From Actinomycetota bacterium (GTDB lineage Bacteria; Actinomycetota; Acidimicrobiia; IMCC26256; PALSA-610): a stretch of DNA of 64,000 nt. Shown here in pieces: positions 26,789 to 36,350 of this stretch. The notes under the pieces were generated by a model. It was not told where the DNA came from. It did no database searches and was given only the letters and a program-made list of their open reading frames with translations. Location: the NCBI GenBank assembly GCA_005773635.1, contig SXHN01000118.1:1-64000 (forward strand). Direction: 5' to 3'. Position numbers and translations under genes: made by a program. The first letter of the stretch is position 1; each line of letters begins with the position of its first letter.

Positions 26789-28006
26789 ATGCCGTCACCC
26801 ACAGTTCTCCGGCAATTCCCCGATTCAACCGACATCAACGGTTCGGACAACGTCGGGATACAACGTCCAATAGAGCGACCACTTCGACTTGGATTCGTTG
26901 GCACCTATCCACCAACACAATGCGGCATCGCCACCTTTACCGAGTCGTTGGTTGTCTCGATGCAAGCAGTGCAATCAGGGGTCTCGCCACTGGTGATTCG
27001 GCTCCGCGAAAGCGCCGCAATCCTGGAGCCTTCGCCAGCTCCGATTCTCGATTGGTATCACAACAACCCAGCATCATTTCAGAATGTGATCCATTGTCTG
27101 CACGATGTCGACATGGTGATTGTTCAACATGAATACGGCATTTTTGGTGGTAAGGATGGATCGGAGATTGTAGAACTTCTACAACACTCGCCGGTGCCGA
27201 GCCTCGTCGTACTCCATACTGTGCCCCAAGACCCGACACCGCACCAACGGGCGATCCTCCAAGATGTGCTTGAGCTCTCGGATATGTGCGTCGTGCAATC
27301 AAATTCAGCACTACAACGTCTGCTGCGCGAGTTCCCTGGGCAGACGCTGCGAGTGGTCGTCATACCCCACGGCGCGTGGACGACTCCCGCAACCACGCCC
27401 GAGCACGCGAGCGAGCGCCCACGAGTTTTGACGTGGGGATTGGTTGGGCCCGGCAAAGGGCTCGAACACGGAATCGCGGCAATGGCTGACGTCGTACGTT
27501 CGGTGCCAGAAGCCGAATATGTCATCGCAGGAGAAACCCATCCCAAGGTACGCGAGCACGAAGGTGAGCGATACCGCGACAGCCTGCAAGCGCGGGTCAC
27601 CCAACTCGGTCTCGAGAATAATGTGACGTTCTGTGACCGCTACATGGACCGTCTGGCGTTACAACACCTCGTGGAAAGTGCAGACGTGGTTTTGCTTCCG
27701 TACGATTCGAGAGAACAAGTCACCTCAGGTGTTCTTGTAGAAGCCCTAGCAGCAGGCCAACCCGTCGTCTCCACTGCATTCCCGCATGCAATTGAAGCGC
27801 TTTCCACAGGAGCCGGATCAGTGGTGTCGCACGGCGATGCCCACGCGATGGCGACTGCGATCACACGAATATTGACACAGAGCGAAATCGCGCAACCCAT
27901 GCAACGCGAAGCGCGCCGCATTGGGGCGCAGCTTTCCTGGCAAATCGTAGCCAGTCAGTATTTGAATGTCGTCAACCAGACCGTGCACCGAACGGCGGCG
28001 GCATGA
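26789..28006 (+). CDS. GT4-type glycosyltransferase
   Basis: A 405-residue glycosyltransferase of the GT-B fold. The N-terminal domain carries GTYPPTQCGIATFTESL, a donor-side loop common in GT4 relatives, and HEYGIFGGKDGSE. The C-terminal domain has TWGLVGPGKGLEHGIAA and a DVVLLPYDSREQVTSGVLVEALAAGQPVVST nucleotide-sugar binding segment with the usual glutamate. AAGGAG lies five bases before the chosen ATG. It overlaps the next gene by four bases, forming an operon with an (alpha/alpha)-toroid protein and a GH130 enzyme. The sugar donor is unknown; mannose is suggested by GH130. Confidence 0.88.
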   Translation: MPSPTVLRQFPDSTDINGSDNVGIQRPIERPLRLGFVGTYPPTQCGIATFTESLVVSMQAVQSGVSPLVIRLRESAAILEPSPAPILDWYHNNPASFQNVIHCLHDVDMVIVQHEYGIFGGKDGSEIVELLQHSPVPSLVVLHTVPQDPTPHQRAILQDVLELSDMCVVQSNSALQRLLREFPGQTLRVVVIPHGAWTTPATTPEHASERPRVLTWGLVGPGKGLEHGIAAMADVVRSVPEAEYVIAGETHPKVREHEGERYRDSLQARVTQLGLENNVTFCDRYMDRLALQHLVESADVVLLPYDSREQVTSGVLVEALAAGQPVVSTAFPHAIEALSTGAGSVVSHGDAHAMATAITRILTQSEIAQPMQREARRIGAQLSWQIVASQYLNVVNQTVHRTAAA

Positions 28007-29043
28007 GCATCCGGAGGCCGACGCTCGCCCACCTTCAACAGATGACCGATTCCGTTGGTCTGTTCGAGCATGCCAAAGGAGCGCAACCGCGCCTCGAACA
28101 TGGATACTGCAGTGACGATGCGGGCCGGGCGATCGTTGTGGCGTGCCGCTCCGATGAACGGAACGCCGCCGACCTCACGAACAGATACGTTAACTTCCTG
28201 ACCCGAATGCACCTCCACGATGGACGTTTCGCGCTTCGCCTTGGCGTTGATGGCGGATTCAAAGACCTCGATACATCAGACGACGCCTGCGGTCGCGCAA
28301 TACTCGGCTTGGGATTCGCGGCTTCGCACGCGTCGGATGCACACGTGCGTGAATGGACCGGCGCGCTCTTCAGCCACGCTGCAAATTTTCGATCGCCGTG
28401 GCTTCGCGCAATGGCATACGCAAGTCTCGGGGCCGCAGCGGTACTTGAATCCCACCCGCATGACGCGAACGCTCAATTGATGCTGAGCGCAGCGGCCACC
28501 GCGATTGCCAATGCAGCTGATGACCAAGTGTGGCCAGAAGATCGTCTGACCTACGCCAATGCCCTGCTTCCGGAATGTTTACTTGCTGCAGGGCACCATC
28601 TCAACGACGTCCATTTCCGTCAGTTGGGGCTGCGACTACTTGAGTGGCTTGTGCGCCATGAGACCAACGCATCCGGCGAGTTTTCATTCACGCCAGTTGG
28701 CGGTCGCAACCTTGATGACACGCGAATTGGCTTCGATCAACAACCGATCGAAGCCTCGGCAATGGCCGATGCTGCAGCACGTGCGTACGACATGACCGGC
28801 GACAAACTTTGGAGCGAAGTGACTCTCCGAGCGGCACGCTGGTTTGAGGGCGCCAACGACGGTTCAACATTGATGTACGACCCCAGCACTGACGGAGGCT
28901 ACGACGGTCTCTGCAAAAACGGACCGAACATCAACCAAGGCGCGGAATCGACAATCGCGATGATCAACACCTTCGAACGGGCACGCTGGGCAACCCGGCA
29001 CGTTCCTTCCCCACGGCGTCTTTTCGAATCATCAACGCGATGA
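28003..29043 (+). CDS. (Alpha/alpha)-toroid glycoside hydrolase-like protein
   Basis: A 346-residue helical protein related to glycosidase-like (alpha/alpha)6 barrels found beside GT4 and GH130 genes. Repeating helix pairs end in small motifs such as YCSDDAGRAIVV near residue 36, LDTSDDACGRAILGLG near 89 and GFDQQPIEASAMADAAARAYD near 247. Conserved acidic residues at the barrel mouth (DD pairs) fit a carbohydrate-binding cleft. No signal peptide is visible. Both ends overlap neighbours by four bases. It may process or bind the glycan made by the upstream transferase. Enzymatic activity is unproved. Confidence 0.75.
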   Translation: MSIRRPTLAHLQQMTDSVGLFEHAKGAQPRLEHGYCSDDAGRAIVVACRSDERNAADLTNRYVNFLTRMHLHDGRFALRLGVDGGFKDLDTSDDACGRAILGLGFAASHASDAHVREWTGALFSHAANFRSPWLRAMAYASLGAAAVLESHPHDANAQLMLSAAATAIANAADDQVWPEDRLTYANALLPECLLAAGHHLNDVHFRQLGLRLLEWLVRHETNASGEFSFTPVGGRNLDDTRIGFDQQPIEASAMADAAARAYDMTGDKLWSEVTLRAARWFEGANDGSTLMYDPSTDGGYDGLCKNGPNINQGAESTIAMINTFERARWATRHVPSPRRLFESSTR

Positions 29044-30059
29044 CTGAAAACCAAAGCGGCACGCGATCGCGCGAACAGACGGGTATGTTCCATCGCCATC
29101 CGACCAATCCCATCTTGACGGCCGCAGACTTCCCGCAGATGGTGAATTCCGTCTTTAATCCAGGAGCAACTGTATTCAATGGCGAAACGCTGCTGCTTGT
29201 GCGCGTCGAAGATCGTAGTGGCCTGTCAAGGCTGACCGTCGCGACGAGCGCCGACGGCATCAGCAATTGGACGATCGACGCGAAGCGAGGGATGTTCCCC
29301 GACACCAATCGATTTGAAGAACATTGGGGCATCGAGGACCCCCGCATCACTCGGGTCGGCGACGAGTATCTGATTGTCTACACGGGATATTCGAGCGGCG
29401 GACCGCTCGTGTGCTTGGCCTCGACGCGCGATTTTGTGCACTTCGAACGGCGTGGGGTACTGCAATCGCCCGAGGACAAAGACGCGGCGCTATTCCCCAC
29501 AACCTTCGATGGCAGATGGGCATTGATTCATCGGCCCGCATCTGCGATGCCTGGCCTCGGTGCGCACATCTGGCTGTCCTGGAGCCTCGATCTTCGCCAT
29601 TTCGGTGACACGAGCATTCTGCTCCCCGCTCGCAAAGGCGGGTGGTGGGATGCCAACAAGGTTGGGCTCGGTCCGCCACCACTTCTCACCAACGAGGGCT
29701 GGCTCATCTGTTATCACGGAGTCAAGACCACCGTGTCTGGAGCCATCTACCGCCTCGGCCTAGCGCTCCTCGACCGCGACGACCCAACGCGAGTGCTGGC
29801 GCGCGGCAACGAATGGGTCTTTGGTCCGCACGCGCCGTATGAACGCGAGGGTGACGTCAACGATGTCGTGTTTCCATGCGGCTGGATTCTCGGCGACGAC
29901 GGCGACACGTTGCGTATGTATTACGGAGCGGCAGACAGCGTAATAGGGCTTGCAACCGCAAGCTTGCGTGGACTCCTAGATCACGTGCTCACCCATCCGT
30001 GCGATAACTCAAGCGGTGAGATTCCTGGACTAGATCCGCGCACCAAACGACCCACGTAA
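29040..30059 (+). CDS. GH130 family beta-mannoside phosphorylase-like enzyme
   Basis: A 339-residue five-bladed beta-propeller of family GH130. Features are NPILTAADFP, the VFNPGATVFNGETLLLVRVEDRSG first blade, and WGIEDPRITRVGDEYLIVYTGYS with the catalytic-region glutamate-aspartate pair. KDAALFPT and YGAADSVIGLA lie near the end. GH130 enzymes use phosphate to split beta-mannosides, releasing mannose 1-phosphate. It closes the GT4 operon and is convergent with a second, diverged GH130 gene 15 bases away. Phosphorylase versus hydrolase activity and linkage cannot be decided from sequence. Confidence 0.87.
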   Translation: MTENQSGTRSREQTGMFHRHPTNPILTAADFPQMVNSVFNPGATVFNGETLLLVRVEDRSGLSRLTVATSADGISNWTIDAKRGMFPDTNRFEEHWGIEDPRITRVGDEYLIVYTGYSSGGPLVCLASTRDFVHFERRGVLQSPEDKDAALFPTTFDGRWALIHRPASAMPGLGAHIWLSWSLDLRHFGDTSILLPARKGGWWDANKVGLGPPPLLTNEGWLICYHGVKTTVSGAIYRLGLALLDRDDPTRVLARGNEWVFGPHAPYEREGDVNDVVFPCGWILGDDGDTLRMYYGAADSVIGLATASLRGLLDHVLTHPCDNSSGEIPGLDPRTKRPT

Positions 30060-30074
30060 TAGTCCGATGACAGA

Positions 30075-31145
30075 TCAACTCGCCGTGCGCAGCGAGAGCT
30101 GAGTAGCGGCGTGAGCTACCGCCGCCTCATGGGCGAGCGCGGCGAGCAGCGGTTTAATCAACACGACCGCGCTGCCAATACAACGATCCGCGGCTCCGTA
30201 TGCGACATAGATCATCGTCTCGTTGACGCGATGCGCACCTTGCACAAACACCACACCGTCGACATCGCCTTCGATTTCCCAAGGCAGCTCCGGCACCAGC
30301 AGCGGTGCGGGAAGAATCGCTACTGGTCGCCCATGATCGAGGTCCAACAGCGCAACGTTCATCGTGTACACACCGTCGGCGTTGCGCTCGTGGAAGAACA
30401 AGATCAGCCCATGTTCAGTGGCGATCGGAGGCGCGCCGGCACCCACACCAAAGGCGGCAGGTGCGGGGCGGATAACCGTGTGAGTGTCAATTTCCGCCAA
30501 GTGTTCCACCCAGTAGCTGTCATCGGCATCCCAGAGCGCTTCAAAGTCATCGAATACTGCGAGCTGCATGTTCGGCGGTAAGCGGTGCATCAGTGCCGCG
30601 CGACCATCTGCCAGATTGAAGATCACTGCATCTTTGTTTTCCATGCCCTCAGGGCCAAGCAGGCGGCCACTGCCGTCGACGACATGAAATCGTTCACCGT
30701 CCCATCGCAGCTCGTGCGCTCCAATCCGCCACGGCATTCCGCTCTCTTCGCTCGGCAGGTTTGTGTACGTCATCACGATACGTTCGCCTGTCGTCGACAT
30801 CACCCGCTGCACGCGCGGGTCTTCATAGCAGTGAACCGCATGCTCGCCCGCGGACACCAGCACGTACGCAAAGGAGTAGTCGACTCCGTCGAGGCTCTCG
30901 AAGACCAAGATGTCTGAGATGTAATCAAGAAAGCGGGGTCCGTCATCAGGATTCAACCGGTATCCAAAGCGAACGCCGCGCGCGAACAAATGATATCGGC
31001 CCTCGTGATGCAACAGACCTGGATTGAAGATCGGGCCGTAGCCGTCGACGATGCCCGACGAGATCACGGGCATATCGCGCATACGACGAACGATGAGGTC
31101 ACTACTGTCACTCGCATCGTCGGATTCGTTGAAACTGACTGACAT
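30075..31145 (-). CDS. Second GH130-like glycosidase/phosphorylase
   Basis: A 356-residue beta-propeller relative of GH130: GYGPIFNPGLLHHEGRYHLFARG (first blade), HCYEDPRVQRV with the conserved ED pair, ENKDAVIFNLADGRAALMHRL, and AYGAADRCIGSAVVLI near the end. It differs strongly from the neighbouring GH130, so it is not a recent duplicate. I use the ATG at 31145; a GTG at 31154 is also possible. The gene diverges from hemerythrin, and a perfect DosR-type box lies 152 bases upstream, probably serving the other side. The pair of GH130 enzymes suggests handling of a mannose-containing oligosaccharide. Confidence 0.82.
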   Translation of the reverse strand: MSVSFNESDDASDSSDLIVRRMRDMPVISSGIVDGYGPIFNPGLLHHEGRYHLFARGVRFGYRLNPDDGPRFLDYISDILVFESLDGVDYSFAYVLVSAGEHAVHCYEDPRVQRVMSTTGERIVMTYTNLPSEESGMPWRIGAHELRWDGERFHVVDGSGRLLGPEGMENKDAVIFNLADGRAALMHRLPPNMQLAVFDDFEALWDADDSYWVEHLAEIDTHTVIRPAPAAFGVGAGAPPIATEHGLILFFHERNADGVYTMNVALLDLDHGRPVAILPAPLLVPELPWEIEGDVDGVVFVQGAHRVNETMIYVAYGAADRCIGSAVVLIKPLLAALAHEAAVAHAATQLSLRTAS

Positions 31146-31296
31146 GGCTTGCACCCAAAGATCATAAACGCGCTCGGATTTAAGACACGCGCATACCCCA
31201 GAACATCGACCACCAAACCGGGGAGCTTAAGCACGCAACGGCTCGTCATCCCGCTGCGACTGCGCCCCTCCAAGCCGACAATCGCCTCGCGAAGCC

Positions 31297-31310
31297 GGGA
31301 CGAACGGCCC
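31297..31310. promoter_or_regulatory. DosR-type box upstream of hemerythrin/P-type ATPase
   Basis: GGGAC-GAAC-GGCCC, followed by TATTC, matches all fixed positions and lies 103 bases upstream of the hemerythrin start at 31413. Confidence 0.68.
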
Positions 31311-31412
31311 TATTCGCAGCCCGTACGCACCAGTACATTCGCAATGCATGCCGCCGCTGATTTCGGGCCCGCCGAATATTCGCCAAGTCGACCTCGAGAT
31401 GGGAAGCTCCTC

Positions 31413-31832
31413 ATGATCAATGCAATCGCTGTCCTGGAACAGGATCACGAAGAGATCAAAGCTCTGTTCAGCGAGTTCGCCGATAGCCAAGACATGCATG
31501 TCGCTACGTTGATTTGCGACCACCTGATGGCACACATCCGAGCCGAAGATGAATTGGTTTACCCGATTCTCGCCAAACTCGACCCAGATCTCGCAGCGAA
31601 GGCTGCTACGGACCACACCCATGCGAAGTATCTCATCGCGCGGATCCAATCGAGCGCCGGTGAGGGCGACGCAGTCGAAGCGCTGTCACTCCTCGGTGAA
31701 GCCTTCCACGCTCACGTGGCGGCTGAGGTCGACACAGCCTTTCCGCTCCTCATGGCCAAATTGAGTCATCCCGAGTTGGGGCAACTCGGAGAGCAGATCT
31801 CCGAACGCAAACGCATGATCCAAGCGACATAG
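31413..31832 (+). CDS. Hemerythrin HHE-domain protein
   Basis: A 139-residue four-helix protein with hemerythrin-type ligands: EQDHEEIKALF near residue 9, HLMAHIRAEDELVYPIL (HxxxE), DHTHAKYLI, and FHAHVAAEVDTAFPLL (second HxxxE). It probably binds a diiron centre that carries oxygen or senses and detoxifies nitric oxide or peroxide. The open frame extends upstream but without family character; the ATG at 31413 follows GGGAAGC. The P-type ATPase begins 22 bases after its stop, so they may be one transcript under the box at 31297. Confidence 0.87.
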   Translation: MINAIAVLEQDHEEIKALFSEFADSQDMHVATLICDHLMAHIRAEDELVYPILAKLDPDLAAKAATDHTHAKYLIARIQSSAGEGDAVEALSLLGEAFHAHVAAEVDTAFPLLMAKLSHPELGQLGEQISERKRMIQAT

Positions 31833-31854
31833 TCGCGCGGCAGATGTCCACACC

Positions 31855-34506
31855 GTGTTAGGGGGCTTGTCAAGCACCGAGGCAGCTTCTCGCCTCAGCC
31901 AGTTCGGGGCGAACGTACTTCCCACAACGAAGCACCACTCCGAGCTGCGGAAATTGATTGGGCAGATGACCCACTTCTTTGCAATCCTGCTCTGGATTGC
32001 CGGAGGCCTCGCCCTGATCGCAGGCATGCCGCAACTGGGTATCGCGATCTTTGCAGTGATCGTCATCAACGGCATATTCGCGTATGCACAAGAAGCGCGT
32101 GCCGAACGCGCCACCGAACGGCTGCGCGACCTCCTACCTCGCCGGGCGCGCGTCGTTCGCGACGGAGCAACTATTGAAATCGACGCCGCGGACTTGGTAG
32201 TCGGCGACGTGGTCGCACTTGAAGGCGGCGACCGTGTTTCAGCCGATCTGAGTATCGCTGAGGCTCGGTCACTCACCGTCGATACATCAATGCTCACTGG
32301 CGAGAGTGTGCCGATTCATGCGGAAGTCGGAACGGAGGTGGGGGCAGGTACATTCGTCGTTGAGGGCACCGCGCTTGCCTGTATAACAGCGACGGGCGCG
32401 GCGACTCGATTGGCAAAGATCGCACGGCTCACGCAAGACGAACCAAGGCGAGCAACGCCGTTAGCAGTCGAACTCAACCGGGTCGTGCGAATTATCGCTG
32501 TCATCGCGATCGGGGTCGGCGTCGGCTTCTTCGCGCTGGCAGTCCTGATCGGAACCCCTGCGGCCGATGGATTTCTTTTCGCTATCGGCGTCACGGTTGC
32601 GCTCGTTCCCGAAGGTCTCCTACCGACCGTCACGTTGGCGCTCGCGGTCGGAGCACAACGAATGGCGAAGCGCCGCGCACTGGTGCGCCGACTTGAGTCG
32701 GTCGAGACGTTGGGGTCGACCACCTGTATCTGTACTGACAAGACCGGCACCCTGACTCGCAATGAAATGACCATGATGCGAGCGTGGACGCCTGCCGGCG
32801 AGGCGCGCACAACCACGCCGGGGTACGCCCCCGACGGAACGACTGACATCGACTCCGCAGCGCTCGATGCAATGCTGACCCTGGCACATGCTGCCCGAGG
32901 TTGTTCGACCGGCTCCGTTCGGGAAGTTGACGACCGGTGGATTGCAATCGGGGACCCAATGGAAGCCGCGATCGACACGTTCGCGCGGCGTCTCGGCGCA
33001 CACCCGCCGGCCGATGCTGATGTTGAGGCGCGATTTCCGTTTGATCCGAGACGCCGACGAAGCTCAGCGGTAATACATCGCCGGACTCCGACCGATCACC
33101 GGGACCGCTACGAACTCGTTACCAAGGGTGCACCCGAGGAACTACTTGCCTTGTGCCGCGCAGTGCCAGCCAACTCACAGCAGGTCATCGATGACTTTGC
33201 GGCGTCAGGTTTACGGGTCCTCGCTGTCACCCGCAAGCCCATATCTGCCACTGCGCTAACGGATCTGCAAACCACCGACGGGACCGAACTGGAAACTGAT
33301 ATGGAGTTGCTCGGTTTCTTGGCATTCGAAGACCCTCCGCGGACCGGCACGTTGGAAGCGATCGCAGCTTGTCGAGTCGCTGGGATCCAGATTGTGATGC
33401 TCACCGGTGACCATCCCACAACGGCAGCTGCAATCGCGGCCCAAATCGGGCTTCGTCGCGAGGGTGATCGCGTTGTCGATGGATCGGCGTTACCGCAAGA
33501 CGACGAAGTATTGGGTGAACTCATCGATGCCGACGGTGTCGTAGTGAGTCGGGTGAACCCAGAAGACAAGCTACGCATCTTGCAGGCTCTACAACGTCGC
33601 GGTCACGTGGTGGCGATGACCGGCGACGGCGTCAACGATGGGCCAGCACTGCACGCTGCAGACATCGGAGTCGCAATGGGACTCGGCGGCACCGACGTCG
33701 CTCGCGAAGCTGCCGACCTTGTGCTTCTCGATGACGAGTTCTACACAATCGTGGGCGCAGTAGACCAAGGCCGGGCCACGTTTGCGAATATTCGCCGGTT
33801 CCTGACATACCACCTCTCTGACAACGTGGCGGAGTTGACTCCGTTTGTGCTCTGGGCGCTGACAGCGGGTCGTTTCCCTCTCGCGATCGGGGTACTCCAA
33901 GTGTTGGCCCTCGATATCGGCACGGACCTTCTGCCTGCGCTCGCGCTTGGAGCAGAGCCGACCCACGAAGAACGAGACCTACCATCGCTTCACGTCGAGG
34001 TCGAAGTGCCAGGTCGCCGACGGCTTTTTGATCGCACCGTGTTGCGTCGCGCATTCACGGTGCTCGGCCCCACCGAAGCCGCATTGGAAATCGCCGCGTT
34101 CCTCACGTCCTTATGGTGGTCGGGATGGAGACCCGGTGAGTCGTTTCCAACCGGCGTAGCACTTGCGACCGCCTCCGGCGCTGCATTCACAGCCGTCGTG
34201 TTCGGTCAATTCGCAAACGCGTACGCATGTCGCAGCACCACGCGAAGCCCCTGGCACTTGAGGTGGCGTTCAAACCCTTTGCTAGCTCCGGCGTTAGGCA
34301 TCGAACTCGCCATCGTGGGTACGTTGCTCTATGTCTCACCGATTGCGCACGTCCTAGGCCACCAGGCTCCCTCGACCGCCGGATTCGCTGTTGCCGCGTT
34401 GGCGGCACCATGCGTGCTTATTGCCGATGGGCTCGATAAACGTCACCAACGGCGCAAGAGCCATCAACAGGCGAGTTTGACCTCGCGACACACAATCGCT
34501 GGCTGA
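31855..34506 (+). CDS. ctpF: CtpF-like P2-type cation-transporting ATPase
   Basis: An 883-residue P-type pump. LTGESVP (about residue 147) is the dephosphorylation loop. ALVPEGLLPTVTLALA (near 252) is the TM4 site typical of Ca/Na-type P2 pumps. DKTGTLT follows with the phosphorylated Asp295, then VTKGAPEELL in the nucleotide domain and GDGVNDGPALHAADIGVAMG near 590. The N-terminal SSTEAASRLSQFGANVLP matches the cation-ATPase N domain; the start is GTG. No heavy-metal-binding domain is present. M. tuberculosis CtpF (Rv1997), a DosR-regulon calcium pump, has the same layout. Ion specificity is inferred. Confidence 0.92.
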   Translation: MLGGLSSTEAASRLSQFGANVLPTTKHHSELRKLIGQMTHFFAILLWIAGGLALIAGMPQLGIAIFAVIVINGIFAYAQEARAERATERLRDLLPRRARVVRDGATIEIDAADLVVGDVVALEGGDRVSADLSIAEARSLTVDTSMLTGESVPIHAEVGTEVGAGTFVVEGTALACITATGAATRLAKIARLTQDEPRRATPLAVELNRVVRIIAVIAIGVGVGFFALAVLIGTPAADGFLFAIGVTVALVPEGLLPTVTLALAVGAQRMAKRRALVRRLESVETLGSTTCICTDKTGTLTRNEMTMMRAWTPAGEARTTTPGYAPDGTTDIDSAALDAMLTLAHAARGCSTGSVREVDDRWIAIGDPMEAAIDTFARRLGAHPPADADVEARFPFDPRRRRSSAVIHRRTPTDHRDRYELVTKGAPEELLALCRAVPANSQQVIDDFAASGLRVLAVTRKPISATALTDLQTTDGTELETDMELLGFLAFEDPPRTGTLEAIAACRVAGIQIVMLTGDHPTTAAAIAAQIGLRREGDRVVDGSALPQDDEVLGELIDADGVVVSRVNPEDKLRILQALQRRGHVVAMTGDGVNDGPALHAADIGVAMGLGGTDVAREAADLVLLDDEFYTIVGAVDQGRATFANIRRFLTYHLSDNVAELTPFVLWALTAGRFPLAIGVLQVLALDIGTDLLPALALGAEPTHEERDLPSLHVEVEVPGRRRLFDRTVLRRAFTVLGPTEAALEIAAFLTSLWWSGWRPGESFPTGVALATASGAAFTAVVFGQFANAYACRSTTRSPWHLRWRSNPLLAPALGIELAIVGTLLYVSPIAHVLGHQAPSTAGFAVAALAAPCVLIADGLDKRHQRRKSHQQASLTSRHTIAG

Positions 34507-34519
34507 CGAACGCGATGGC

Positions 34520-35230
34520 TTACGCCTCTACAACGCGCCCGTCGCGCATACTGACGATACGGTCCGATCTTGCAGCGACACGAGGATCATGCGTAACCAT
34601 CACCATCGTCAAACCCTTATCGCGCCGGAGCCTTTCAAACAGTTCCAGCGTGTGATCGACAGCGGCCGTGTCGAGGCTTCCCGTTGGCTCATCAGCCAAA
34701 AGCAAGCGCGGTCCGTTGGCCAAAGCTCGAGCGATGGCGATGCGTTGTCGCTCGCCACCCGACAAGAGCGGCGGCTTACGGCCCTCCCGCCCTTGCAACT
34801 GCACCTGAGCCAGCAGATCGCGAGCACGCGCTCGTCGTTGGGCCACACGCAAGTCGGTTCCGAACATCGCAATTGCAACGTTCTGTTCCGCGGTCAAGTG
34901 TGGGAGCAAGTTGTGTAGCTGAAAGACAAGACCTATGTCACAACGCCGGAAACCGTTCACGTCGTGGGGATGATCCGAGTCGTAGCCCAACACGCGGACA
35001 CGCCCAGAGGTAGGGCTATCGAGCGCGGCGAGAAGATGCAACAGCGTTGACTTACCGCATCCCGACGGCCCAGCCAGCGCAACCAACTCGCCCGGATACA
35101 CCGTGAAATCGACGTCGTCGAGCGCCACAATACGACCATCGTCGAACGACTTCGATACTCCACGAACTTCGATCACGGGCACGTTCGTTGGCTCGCCATA
35201 GTCAGTTGGAGTCAGGGCTTCACTATTCAC
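34520..35230 (-). CDS. ABC transporter ATP-binding protein (MacB/LolD type)
   Basis: A 236-residue ATPase with Walker A GPSGCGKSTLLHLLAALD, signature LSGGERQRIAIARAL and Walker B LLLADEPTGSLD, all at normal spacing. The H-loop is MVMVTHDPRVAA. It belongs to the LolD/MacB group that powers FtsX-like permeases in extrusion or lipoprotein release. The start overlaps the permease stop by eight bases, so both subunits are coupled. Its stop is 13 bases from the convergent P-type ATPase. The substrate is unknown. Confidence 0.93.
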   Translation of the reverse strand: MNSEALTPTDYGEPTNVPVIEVRGVSKSFDDGRIVALDDVDFTVYPGELVALAGPSGCGKSTLLHLLAALDSPTSGRVRVLGYDSDHPHDVNGFRRCDIGLVFQLHNLLPHLTAEQNVAIAMFGTDLRVAQRRARARDLLAQVQLQGREGRKPPLLSGGERQRIAIARALANGPRLLLADEPTGSLDTAAVDHTLELFERLRRDKGLTMVMVTHDPRVAARSDRIVSMRDGRVVEA

Positions 35231-36341
35231 GACGCAGCGCCTTCAACGGGACCAAAAATGCGGCCCGCAACGATGGATAAATAGCACCGCACAATGCCAT
35301 GCCGCCAGCTAAGTACAACGCGCGCCAGAAGATACCGGCGGAGTACTCAGGTTCAAGCAAGCCGCGAAGTTGCGGCAACCGCTGAAGGAACGTCGTTCCA
35401 AAGTACGAAAGACCGACACCCATGCTGGCTCCGCCCACGCTGATTATCAGCGCCTCGGAGATCACGAGCACCATTACCCGAAACCGGGACCAGCCGACAG
35501 CACGAAGCAATCCGAATTCACGAGTGCGCTCGAAAAACGATAAGAGCATCGTATTCATCACGATCACAGACCCAATGATCCACGAAATGAAAGCGGCACC
35601 CCGATCGGCTGCTGAAATGAGCTGCAGATTTCGATCGACCCGACCGAATTCGGTCGTGAACCGCACCGTTGTAAGTTGCGGGTTTTCGGTTTCCAACCTC
35701 TTGCGAAAAGCTTCGACGTCTGTGCCGGAGCGCACCCGCACGAACGTCAGCGTCACGTTGCCGGTAAGGCGCATCGAAGCCTGCAAATGCACCAACGGAA
35801 ACATCGACGCGGAATCGCCGATTTCGTTGCCAGTTGAATAGATGCCGACCACCGTGTAGGGATCGTCACCGACCACCATTCGGTCACCGACCTTCTTGTG
35901 CAAGTGCTGCGCGGCACGAAAGCCCAGCATGAGTTCATTGGTCGACCGCGCGGTGTACGCATGGCCTTCCAACACGCGCACGCCGAACACCGACAGCTCG
36001 CTGGGCGGAAGTCCAATCCGAATGAACGCCGGGTTGTCTTCGTTGAGCTTTTCGATTGTGATCAATGCACCGACTGCCGATGCCACTTCTGAATATCCGC
36101 GAATCTCGGCCAATTCGCGTTCGCCCATCGTGCTGTTAAGCACATCTGCCATCCCTTTTTGGGCAACGGTAAAGTCAGCGCTACCCGTCTGCAACACGGC
36201 GGCTGCCGATTGCCGGAGGCTGCTGGTGACCACACCCAGCGTCACGACAACGGCGACACCGAACGCGACCGCAACGGTCGTGAAGAAAGAACGAGCTCGC
36301 CGGGCTCCGATGTTGTGAAAGATCAGATGCACAAAAGACAT
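35223..36341 (-). CDS. FtsX-like ABC transporter permease
   Basis: A 372-residue permease. An N-terminal membrane helix (SFFTTVAVAFGVAVVVTLGVV) is followed by a periplasmic MacB-PCD-like domain of about 200 residues. Three C-terminal helices form the FtsX domain (IGSVIVMNTMLLSFFERTREFGLLRAVGWSR). A single permease gene implies a homodimer with the partner ATPase. It starts nine bases after the restored stop of the frameshifted CDF gene, so all three were probably one operon. MacB-like transporters export peptides, lipids or siderophores; the cargo here is unknown. Confidence 0.9.
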   Translation of the reverse strand: MSFVHLIFHNIGARRARSFFTTVAVAFGVAVVVTLGVVTSSLRQSAAAVLQTGSADFTVAQKGMADVLNSTMGERELAEIRGYSEVASAVGALITIEKLNEDNPAFIRIGLPPSELSVFGVRVLEGHAYTARSTNELMLGFRAAQHLHKKVGDRMVVGDDPYTVVGIYSTGNEIGDSASMFPLVHLQASMRLTGNVTLTFVRVRSGTDVEAFRKRLETENPQLTTVRFTTEFGRVDRNLQLISAADRGAAFISWIIGSVIVMNTMLLSFFERTREFGLLRAVGWSRFRVMVLVISEALIISVGGASMGVGLSYFGTTFLQRLPQLRGLLEPEYSAGIFWRALYLAGGMALCGAIYPSLRAAFLVPLKALRRE

Positions 36342-36350
36342 GCAATGCCC

